This document shows, in pieces, positions 57,910-64,000 of a DNA stretch of 64,000 bases. The stretch covers positions 1,240,001 to 1,304,000 of the forward strand of contig NZ_CP125947.1 in assembly GCF_030064165.1 (NCBI RefSeq). The letters run 5' to 3'. The DNA is from Comamonas resistens. GTDB taxonomy: Bacteria > Pseudomonadota > Gammaproteobacteria > Burkholderiales > Burkholderiaceae_C. The stretch's first letter is position 1; each line of letters opens with the position of its first letter. The position numbers were made by a program, and so were the translations under genes. The notes beneath the pieces were generated by a model, which saw only the letters and a program-made list of their open reading frames with translations, searched no databases and was not told the origin of the DNA.

Positions 57910-58299
57910 TCAAGGCTTGGCGACATGCCAGCTGTTGTTGAGAAAGCCATCACCCGTCATATCGCCGGGCTTGCTGTCCTTGGCCCAGTGGTAGAGCGGA
58001 CGACCTTTGTAAGCCCACTGCTTGCTGCCGTCATCGCGTGTCGTCACGCTCCAGTCGCCAATCGGCGCTGCATTCGCCGGTGCCATCAGGGGCGGCCAGT
58101 TGGCGGCACAGCCGCCGTTGCATACGCTTTTGCCGGAGCCTGCGGCATCCTTGTCAAAGACGTAAAGCGTCATCTGGTTCGGTCCGACCAGCACGCCGTT
58201 GAGGGTCGTGGCAGGGGACTTTGCCGGGGTGAGCGGGCCGGTCGAGCAGGCCGCCAGCAGGGCAGCAGAAACGAGCGTCAGAGAAGCGATGCGAAACAT
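57910..58299 (-). CDS. lipoprotein with COG4315-type secreted repeats
   Basis: The 129-residue product has a lipoprotein signal (MFRIASLTLVSAALLAAC, Cys18) and two copies of the secreted repeat found in the Lipoprotein_15/COG4315 family. The first is TLYVFDKDAAGSGKSVCNGG with a CxxxC pair, the second WAYKGRPLYHWAKDSKPGD. The family's function is unknown. AAGGAGAGACC precedes the ATG at 58299. It is the first gene of the sigma/anti-sigma operon, so it is either a target or part of the sensing system. Confidence 0.88.
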   Translation of the reverse strand: MFRIASLTLVSAALLAACSTGPLTPAKSPATTLNGVLVGPNQMTLYVFDKDAAGSGKSVCNGGCAANWPPLMAPANAAPIGDWSVTTRDDGSKQWAYKGRPLYHWAKDSKPGDMTGDGFLNNSWHVAKP

Positions 58300-58420
58300 G
58301 AGGTCTCTCCTTGTGGTTGACCTGCAGTAAACAGTTCTGCGAGGGCTTTTATTCCATGCGTTTTCAAGAACGAACTCAAGATGTTCGTCGCTAGCGTTAC
58401 AAGTTGACGCTCCGATTATT

Positions 58421-58452
58421 TTTGATAGCTGCTAGCGCCTGTTCAATATTGA
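58421..58452 (+). repeat. dispersed palindromic repeat, family 1, copy G (degenerate)
   Basis: It reads TTTGATAGCTGCTAGCGCCT, then GTTCAATATTGA. The first half matches the family; the second half (normally TTGATNNATAAGCGC) has changed. Confidence 0.5.
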
Positions 58453-58944
58453 ATTGGCGGTTGAAAGAATGGGAATCCTTTATCTGTAAGGCGTAATAAG
58501 CTTTGAAATTCATAGCGCTATACGCTTTCTTTGTCGTTAACGGTTTTTCAGGGCGACAAACTTCAAGCATATTTGTCAGCCTCGGGCTAGTAACCAAGTT
58601 ACTCCAGTGGGAATTCCGGAACTCAGGGTTTACAGCATCAGGGCCAATCAGGGGCTGCTTGTTTCAAAGCCTCTCAATCGACCAGGAACCATCAAGATTG
58701 ATAGCGTCATATGCAGCCTGGAAGGGTACGCTGGCTGTATAGCGCTGAATATTGATTGTTTTTACGATGTTTCATGCCGTGGATCGTCAGAACCTCCTTG
58801 AATAGGTATATGTTTGTGCTTACTTTTGTTGTGGGGTCTTGTTTATTTGTTGATTAGGGAAATCACAAGGGGCGAACAGCTATCTTCCTAGGAGTTTCCC
58901 GCTGCGGCGCAGCAGCAGGGCAGACCAAGATTCCTGCAAGCAGA

Positions 58945-58966
58945 GGGCGCATTGCGAAATGCGCTC
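58945..58966 (+). promoter_or_regulatory. GCGA-tetraloop hairpin upstream of the ABC importer operon
   Basis: GCGCATT (58947-58953) and AATGCGC (58958-58964) pair around GCGA, with two further pairs outside. It ends 38 bases before the livG start. It may be a leader hairpin or operator; T-richness after it is too weak for a terminator. Confidence 0.35.
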
Positions 58967-59004
58967 ATCATTGTTTTGCAGCAATCAGGACTGATGGCCA
59001 GCGC

Positions 59005-59775
59005 ATGAGCGACCTTATTCTCGAAACCAAGCAACTCACCAAAGAGTTCAAAGGCTTTACCGCCGTCAGCAAGGTGGATCTGGCCGTTCAGCGTGGCTCC
59101 ATTCATGCCTTGATCGGGCCGAATGGCGCAGGCAAAACCACCTGCTTCAATTTGCTGACCAAGTTTCTCGAACCCACTTCAGGCTCCATCCGTTTCAATG
59201 GCGCGGATATCACGCGTGAGCCGCCTGCGCAGATTGCCCGCCGCGGCGTGATTCGTTCGTTTCAGATATCGGCCGTATTTCCCCACAGCACCTTGCTGGA
59301 GAACGTGCGCATAGGCCTGCAGCGCAAGCTGGGCACGGCGTATCAGTTCTGGACCAGTGAGAAAACACTGGATCAGCTCAACGACCGGGCCATGGAGTTG
59401 CTGACCGAAGTCGGCCTGCAGGATCTGGCCGACGAGCTGACAGTGAACCTGCCTTATGGCCGCAAGCGTGCACTGGAGATCGCCACCACGCTGGCCATGG
59501 AGCCCGAACTGATGCTGCTGGACGAGCCCACGCAGGGCATGGGGCATGAAGACGTGGATCGTGTCACCCAGCTCATCAAGAAAGTCTCGGCCGGTCGCAC
59601 CATCCTGATGGTGGAGCACAACATGAAGGTGATTGCTTCCATCGCCGATCGCATCACCGTGCTGCAGCGTGGAGCCGTGCTGGCTGAAGGCCGTTACGAA
59701 GAGGTGTCCAGAAATCCGCAGGTCATGGAGGCCTATATGGGGACTACGGATGGACAGCTGCAGGGAGGGCATTGA
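59005..59775 (+). CDS. livG: branched-chain-amino-acid-type ABC importer ATPase, LivG-like
   Basis: This 256-residue ATPase couples ATP hydrolysis to import through the two permeases encoded downstream. Walker A is IGPNGAGKTTCF (K44), Walker B MLLDEPTQGM, and the H-loop EHNMK. The signature motif is unusual: LPYGRKRALEIA at residues 149-160, where LivG proteins usually have LSYGQQRRLEIA. So the Gln after the glycine is Arg. ATG 59005 fits. A family 2 repeat separates it from the second ATPase gene. Confidence 0.93.
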   Translation: MSDLILETKQLTKEFKGFTAVSKVDLAVQRGSIHALIGPNGAGKTTCFNLLTKFLEPTSGSIRFNGADITREPPAQIARRGVIRSFQISAVFPHSTLLENVRIGLQRKLGTAYQFWTSEKTLDQLNDRAMELLTEVGLQDLADELTVNLPYGRKRALEIATTLAMEPELMLLDEPTQGMGHEDVDRVTQLIKKVSAGRTILMVEHNMKVIASIADRITVLQRGAVLAEGRYEEVSRNPQVMEAYMGTTDGQLQGGH

Positions 59776-59779
59776 TGGC

Positions 59780-59850
59780 TCCCCCTGTGCCGCTTCGCGG
59801 CTTCCCCCTGAGGGGGGCGGCAGCCTCGATGCGGGGCGGCCCTTCCTCGC
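59780..59850 (+). repeat. dispersed GC-rich repeat, family 2, copy c
   Basis: It reads CTCCCCCTGTGCCGCTTCGC, GGCTTCCCCCTGAGGGGGGC, GGCAGCCTCGATGCGGGGCG, then GCCCTTCCTCG. It lies between the two ATPase genes of the importer operon, five bases after the first stop. Confidence 0.65.
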
Positions 59851-59889
59851 TGCCTCTTTGATGGTTTCGTGCGTGATTTAAGTGATGTG

Positions 59890-60609
59890 ATGAATAAAAC
59901 AAGTACTCCGGCGCTGGAAATTTCGGGTCTGAATGCCTGGTATGGCGAATCGCATGTTTTGCACGGCATGGATCTGGTGGTTCATCCGGGCGAGGTGGTG
60001 ACGCTGCTGGGCCGCAATGGCGCAGGGCGCACTTCCACCTTGCGCGCCATCATGGGGTTGACGGGCTCGCGCAAGGGCTCGATCAAGATCAATGGTGTGG
60101 AAACGATCCACATGCCCACGCACAAGATTGCACATCTGGGCGTCGGCTATTGCCCCGAAGAGCGCGGTATTTTCTCCAGCCTGTCCTGCGAAGAGAATCT
60201 GATGCTGCCGCCGCCGCTCAAGACCGGTGAACCGGGTATGAGCATCGACGAGATCTATCAGATGTTCCCCAATCTCTATGAGCGCAGGAACAGCCAGGGC
60301 ACGCGCCTGTCGGGCGGCGAGCAGCAGATGCTGGCTGTGGCACGCATTCTGCGTACAGGGGCGCGCCTGCTGCTGCTCGACGAGATTTCCGAAGGTCTGG
60401 CGCCCGTGATCGTGCAGGCGCTGGCCCGCATGATCACCACGCTGCGCGAGAAGGGCTACACCGTGGTCATGGTGGAACAGAACTTCCGCTTTGCCGCGCC
60501 GCTGGCCGATCGCTTCTATGTGGTGGAGCACGGCCATGTTGCGCTGCGCTTCGGCGCTTCCGAGCTGGACGAAAAAATGTCCGTCCTCAACGCCTTGCTG
60601 GGTGTCTAG
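59890..60609 (+). CDS. livF: branched-chain-amino-acid-type ABC importer ATPase, LivF-like, with Walker A Lys to Arg
   Basis: The 239-residue partner ATPase has a canonical signature (RLSGGEQQMLAVARIL), Walker B with catalytic Glu (LLLLDEISEGLAP) and H-loop-like VEQNFRFA, where the usual His is Gln-Asn as in LivF. Walker A reads GRNGAGRTST: residue 47 is Arg in place of the phosphate-binding Lys (codon CGC at 60028-60030). ATG 59890 is taken; an in-frame GTG at 59869 is possible. It is separated from livG by repeat copy c. Confidence 0.92.
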   Translation: MNKTSTPALEISGLNAWYGESHVLHGMDLVVHPGEVVTLLGRNGAGRTSTLRAIMGLTGSRKGSIKINGVETIHMPTHKIAHLGVGYCPEERGIFSSLSCEENLMLPPPLKTGEPGMSIDEIYQMFPNLYERRNSQGTRLSGGEQQMLAVARILRTGARLLLLDEISEGLAPVIVQALARMITTLREKGYTVVMVEQNFRFAAPLADRFYVVEHGHVALRFGASELDEKMSVLNALLGV

Positions 60610-60674
60610 CACTCTGGCCACTACTTCCTTCCTTGTTCCCGAACGTTCCCAAAAGACTTAACCAGGAGACCGTG

Positions 60675-61871
60675 ATGAAAGCAAAACTGAGTGTTCTCTC
60701 GTGCATGTTGGCAGTGGCAGGGCTGACCAGCCCGCTGGCCCAGGCTCAGGAAAAAGTGAAGATCGGTTTTGTGACCGATATGTCCAGTCTCTATGCCGAT
60801 GTGGACGGCAAGAACGGTGCCATCGCCATGCAGATGGCCATCGAGGATTTCGGCGGCAAGGCGCTGGGCCAGCCCATCGAGTTCATGAGTGCCGACCACC
60901 AGAACAAGGCGGACATTGCCGCTTCCAAGATGCGTGAGTGGATCGATACGCAGAACATCTCGCTGGTCTTCAGCGGCACCAACTCGGGCACGGCGCTGGC
61001 AGTTTCCCAGGTGGCCAATGAGAAAAAACGCGTGCACTTCAACAATGGCGCGGGCTCTTCGGCCCTGACCAACGAGCAGTGCAACCCCTACACCGTGCAC
61101 TATGTGTATGACACCGTGGCGCTGGCCAAGGGAACGGGCGGCGCCGTGGTGGATCGCGGCGGCAAGGACTGGTTCTTCCTGACCGCTGACTACGCTTTCG
61201 GCCAGGCGCTGGAGAGCGATACCACCAAGGTCATCCAGGCCAAGGGCGGCAAGGTGCTGGGCTCGGTCAAGCATCCGCTCAACGCGTCCGACTTCTCGTC
61301 GTTCCTGCTGCAGGCGCAGAACTCCAAGGCCCAGATCCTGGGCCTGGCCAACGCGGGTGGCGACACCATCAACGCCATCAAGGCCGCCAAGGAATTCGGT
61401 ATCAACAAGACCATGAAGACCGCCGGTCTGCTGGTCTTTTTGACCGACATCCACAGCCTGGGCCTGAAGAACACCGAAGGCCTGCTGCACACCACCAGCT
61501 GGTACTGGGATATGAACGAAGAGTCGCGCAAGTTCGCCAACAAGTTCTTTGCCAAGACCAAGCGCATGCCTACCGATGTGCAGGCCGGCAACTACTCGGC
61601 GGTGATGACCTATCTGAAGGCGGTCGAGGCGGTCAAGACCACCAATGCCGACAAGGTCATGGCCTATCTCAAGAGCACGCCCATCAGCGACTTCTACGCC
61701 AAGGGAAGCATCCGCCCGGATGGCACTTATGCGCACGATATGTACCTGGTCGAGGCCAAGAAGCCCAGCGAATCCAAGAAACCCTGGGACTATCTGAAGG
61801 TGCTGCAGACCCTGCCGGCAGACACGGTCTGGACCACCAAGGCCGAGTCCAAGTGCGCGCTCTGGAAGTAA
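60675..61871 (+). CDS. periplasmic substrate-binding protein of the ABC importer
   Basis: This 398-residue periplasmic protein of the Leu/Ile/Val-binding (type I) fold captures the substrate for the importer. It has a signal peptide with core LSVLSCMLAVAGLTSPLAQA, then EKVKIGFVTDMSSLYADVDG and the conserved LVFSGTNSGTALAVSQVANE. AGGAG lies seven bases before ATG 60675. Such proteins in this family often bind aromatic acids, amides or urea rather than amino acids, so the true substrate is open. The gene lies between the ATPases and the permeases. Confidence 0.92.
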   Translation: MKAKLSVLSCMLAVAGLTSPLAQAQEKVKIGFVTDMSSLYADVDGKNGAIAMQMAIEDFGGKALGQPIEFMSADHQNKADIAASKMREWIDTQNISLVFSGTNSGTALAVSQVANEKKRVHFNNGAGSSALTNEQCNPYTVHYVYDTVALAKGTGGAVVDRGGKDWFFLTADYAFGQALESDTTKVIQAKGGKVLGSVKHPLNASDFSSFLLQAQNSKAQILGLANAGGDTINAIKAAKEFGINKTMKTAGLLVFLTDIHSLGLKNTEGLLHTTSWYWDMNEESRKFANKFFAKTKRMPTDVQAGNYSAVMTYLKAVEAVKTTNADKVMAYLKSTPISDFYAKGSIRPDGTYAHDMYLVEAKKPSESKKPWDYLKVLQTLPADTVWTTKAESKCALWK

Positions 61872-61922
61872 GCGCCCCGCGCATGCTCTGAAGCACACCC
61901 CACACCTACCAGCGTATCTCTC

Positions 61923-62807
61923 ATGGAAATCTTCGGTGTCTCAATGCCCGCCTTGCTGAGCCAGCTCCTTCTGGGGCTGGTCAACGGCTCGTTCTATGCC
62001 ATTTTGAGTCTGGGACTGGCCGTGATTTTCGGCTTGCTCAACGTCATCAACTTTGCGCATGGCGCACTGTTCATGCTGGGAGCCATGGTCACCTGGATGG
62101 CCATGAGCTATTTCGAGATCAACTATTGGGTGATGTTGATACTGTCGCCGCTGCTGGTGGGTGTGCTGGGCGTGCTGATAGAGCGCTTTTTGCTGCGCTG
62201 GATCTACAAGCTCGATCATCTCTATGGCTTGCTGCTGACGCTGGGGCTGTCGTTGCTGATCGAGGGCGTGTTCCGTTCCATCTACGGCGTCTCTGGCCTG
62301 GGCTACGACACGCCCGAGCTGCTGGAGGGCGCGACCAATCTGGGCTTCATGATCCTGCCCAATTACCGCGCCTGGGTGGTGCTGGCTTCCATCGTCGTCT
62401 GTGTGGCGACCTGGTTCGTGATCGAGAAGACCCGCATCGGTGCCTATCTGCGTGCGGGTACCGAAAACCCGCGCCTGGTGGAGGCCTTCGGGGTCAACGT
62501 GCCTGTGATGATCACGCTTACCTATGCCTTTGGCGCGGCGCTGGCCGCCTTCGCCGGCGTGCTGGCCGCGCCCGTCTATCAGGTCACACCGCTGATGGGG
62601 CAAAACCTCATCATCGTGGTGTTTGCCGTGGTGGTGATCGGTGGCATGGGCTCCATCATGGGCTCCATCATCACGGGCCTGGCCCTGGGCGTGATCGAAG
62701 GGCTGACCAAGGTTTTCTGGCCCGAAGCATCGTCTACCGTCGTGTTTTTCATCATGGTCATTGTTTTGCTGATTCGCCCCGCTGGCCTGTTCGGTAAAGA
62801 AAAATAA
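61923..62807 (+). CDS. livH: ABC importer permease, LivH-like
   Basis: LivH-type permease (294 residues), inner membrane, about eight segments: LLLGLVNGSFYAILSLGLAV, FGLLNVINFAHGALFMLGAM and the family loop GTENPRLVEAFGVNVPVMI. The end shows IGGMGSIMGSIITGLALGVI, near the ATPase contact. ATG 61923 follows the binding-protein stop by 51 bases; livM begins 13 bases after its stop. Confidence 0.93.
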   Translation: MEIFGVSMPALLSQLLLGLVNGSFYAILSLGLAVIFGLLNVINFAHGALFMLGAMVTWMAMSYFEINYWVMLILSPLLVGVLGVLIERFLLRWIYKLDHLYGLLLTLGLSLLIEGVFRSIYGVSGLGYDTPELLEGATNLGFMILPNYRAWVVLASIVVCVATWFVIEKTRIGAYLRAGTENPRLVEAFGVNVPVMITLTYAFGAALAAFAGVLAAPVYQVTPLMGQNLIIVVFAVVVIGGMGSIMGSIITGLALGVIEGLTKVFWPEASSTVVFFIMVIVLLIRPAGLFGKEK

Positions 62808-62820
62808 GAGGGCGCACAAC

Positions 62821-63813
62821 ATGAAATCCAAGACGCTTGTTCAACGCATCACCCCGGTGGGCTACGGCCTGCTATTGCTGGGGTTGGTCGCCGCGCCATT
62901 TCTGGGTGCCTACCCTGTGTTCGTGATGAAGCTTATGTGCTTTGCACTGTTTGCTTCGGCTTTCAATCTGCTGCTGGGCTATACCGGGCTGCTGTCCTTC
63001 GGTCATGCGGCTTTTCTCGGCGGGGCCGCTTATGTGGCGGGCTACAGCATCAAGGCCTGGGGCCTCACGCCCGAGGTCAGCATGCTGCTGGGCACGCTGA
63101 TCGGCGCTCTGCTGGGCCTGATCTTCGGCTGGCTGGCCATTCGCCGTCAGGGTATTTATTTCTCCATGATCACGCTGGCCCTGGCGCAGATGCTGTTCTT
63201 CGTGGCGCTGCAGGCCAAGTTCACCGGTGGCGAGGACGGGCTGCAAGGCGTGGCGCGCGGCAAGCTGTTTGGCGTGCTGGATCTGAGCAGCGACCTGACC
63301 ATGTACTACGTGGCGCTGATCATTGTGGTGCTGGCCTTTTTGCTCATCGTGCGCACCATTCATTCGCCTTTCGGGCAGGTGCTCAAGGCCATCAAGGAGA
63401 ACGAGCCGCGCGCCATTTCTTTGGGCTATGACGTCAACCGCTTCAAGCTGCTGGCCTTCGTGATCTCGGCCGCGCTGACGGGGCTGGCGGGTTCGCTCAA
63501 GACCGTGGTGCTGGGTTTTGCCACGCTGTCCGATGTGCACTGGACCACCTCGGGCCATGTGATTCTGATGACGCTGATGGGCGGTCTGGGTACCTTGTCC
63601 GGTCCGATAGTCGGCTCTGCCGTGGTGGTGGCGCTGGAAAACAAGATCGGCGACGTGGGCAGCTTTCTTGCACACACCACGGGCGTGGAATGGTTCAACA
63701 CCCTGGGCGAGTCGGTGACCATCGTCACGGGCCTGATCTTTGTGCTGTGTGTGCTGCTGTTCCGCAGAGGCATCATGGGCGAGCTGATCGCCTGGCTGCA
63801 GCGCAAGAAGTAG
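62821..63813 (+). CDS. livM: ABC importer permease, LivM-like
   Basis: LivM-type permease (330 residues) with about ten segments: ASAFNLLLGYTGLLSFGHAA, LAIRRQGIYFSMITLALAQM and the coupling-loop region IKENEPRAISLGYDVNRFK. It also has GGLGTLSGPIVGSAVVVALE. It closes the five-gene importer operon, followed by the terminator at 63833-63856. Confidence 0.93.
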   Translation: MKSKTLVQRITPVGYGLLLLGLVAAPFLGAYPVFVMKLMCFALFASAFNLLLGYTGLLSFGHAAFLGGAAYVAGYSIKAWGLTPEVSMLLGTLIGALLGLIFGWLAIRRQGIYFSMITLALAQMLFFVALQAKFTGGEDGLQGVARGKLFGVLDLSSDLTMYYVALIIVVLAFLLIVRTIHSPFGQVLKAIKENEPRAISLGYDVNRFKLLAFVISAALTGLAGSLKTVVLGFATLSDVHWTTSGHVILMTLMGGLGTLSGPIVGSAVVVALENKIGDVGSFLAHTTGVEWFNTLGESVTIVTGLIFVLCVLLFRRGIMGELIAWLQRKK

Positions 63814-63832
63814 GGTGCCTGATTGCTTTACC

Positions 63833-63856
63833 AAAGGCCGCAGCTTGCGGCCTTTT
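63833..63856. terminator. terminator between the importer operon and the convergent gene
   Basis: AAAGGCCGCA (63833-63842) and TGCGGCCTTT (63846-63855) form a 10-bp perfect stem with a GCT loop, then T-rich sequence. The partner gene converges from the right, so it may serve both directions. Confidence 0.82.
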
Positions 63857-63862
63857 GATTTT

Positions 63863-64000
63863 TTAAAGCTTCATCGCAGCGGCATAGCCAGTCATTTCCA
63901 GATAGCCGTTGCCCACGCGCCGGCTGCTGCCGTCGGCGGCAATGCGGCGCAGCTCGCTCAAGCCTTCCCAGTAAATGGCGCCGGTGCTGGCGCGGCTGTC
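63863..64000 (-). CDS. C-terminal end of a lipocalin-like (AttH/CrtC-type) protein
   Basis: The last 46 residues of a minus-strand gene entering from the right edge are seen: STGAIYWEGLSELRRIAADG, then RRVGNGYLEMTGYAAAMKL and stop. The pattern YWEG...G-GYLEMTGY is the end of lipocalin-like proteins related to AttH and carotenoid 1,2-hydratase, usually exported. Function cannot be set from this part. Confidence 0.65.
   Translation of the reverse strand, partial: DSRASTGAIYWEGLSELRRIAADGSSRRVGNGYLEMTGYAAAMKL

Larger units (their letters stand above)
58300..59004. other. 705-base stretch without a convincing gene
   Basis: The stretch is more AT-rich than its surroundings. It holds a family 1 repeat (58421-58452), several short open frames of up to 79 codons on either strand without ribosome sites or recognisable products, and a hairpin at 58945-58966 close to the ABC transporter genes. 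It must contain the promoter of the minus-strand lipoprotein/sigma operon at its left end and of the transporter operon at its right. I see no clear promoter consensus. Confidence 0.7.

Noticed and set aside
58397..58597. 66-codon minus-strand frame in the long gap
   Set aside because: It runs through the degenerate family 1 repeat, has no ribosome site and no recognisable product.
58503..58801. Plus-strand frames of 64-79 codons in the long gap
   Set aside because: They overlap each other in different frames, lack ribosome sites and have unlike codon use to neighbouring genes.
58901..58916. GCTGCGGCGCAGCAGC, looked at as a hairpin terminator
   Set aside because: Stem is only five base pairs around GGC, and no T-run follows.

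Overview
The window looks like ordinary chromosome of a high-GC betaproteobacterium, most likely Comamonas or a close relative in the Comamonadaceae. The reasons are the 14-gene nuo operon entered directly downstream of a tRNA-Leu(GAG) and followed by DUF2818 and DUF1178 genes, the housekeeping gene order, and two families of short palindromic repeats between genes that I recall as typical of this family. I see no transposase, integrase, phage gene, CRISPR array or rRNA. The genus is an inference from protein and repeat style, not from a search.

Layout. 1-2035 (minus): PIN/PhoH protein (cut by the edge), peroxiredoxin bcp and a Mth938-type protein. 2202-7906 (plus): alaA-type aminotransferase, hom, a secreted protein of unknown function and thrC, which take aspartate semialdehyde towards threonine. 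8034-13443: molybdenum cofactor genes mobB, moeA, moaD and moaE, split by a short-chain fatty acid transporter gene that is translationally coupled to a recombinase-like fragment. Near-identical inverted repeats flank that pair. Two small unknown minus-strand genes follow. 13605-15549: EamA exporter and divergent AraC-type regulator. 15675-18669: clpB and a small membrane protein. 18792-24452: LRV-repeat protein, aldehyde dehydrogenase, GNAT, methyltransferase, an unknown protein and dusC. 24406-35209 (minus): two fimT genes, pilV, pilW, pilX, pilY1, pilE, then ribD and a ClsC-like phospholipase D lipoprotein. 35381-35653: small secreted protein.

35872-40938 (plus): rpsO, pnp, a quinone oxidoreductase, tpiA and secG. 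41061-56542: tRNA-Leu, nuoABCDEFGHIJKLMN (complete proton-pumping NADH dehydrogenase), DUF2818 and DUF1178. 56573-58299 (minus): lipoprotein, ECF sigma factor and anti-sigma factor. 58300-59004 has no convincing gene. 59005-63813 (plus): a complete branched-chain-amino-acid-type ABC importer, ordered ATPase, ATPase, binding protein, permease, permease. 63863-64000: tail of a lipocalin-like protein.

The points most worth a second look are these. The two importer ATPases carry unusual motifs that should meet in the same composite ATP site. A C9 tract lies inside pilW and a G10 tract lies between alaA and its divergent neighbour, both candidate slippage sites. A long stem-loop in the pnp leader could be an autoregulation site. 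Inverted repeats bracket the transporter/recombinase-fragment pair. An inverted repeat sits on the translation start of the EamA gene. No wholly new defence or metabolic system is visible.
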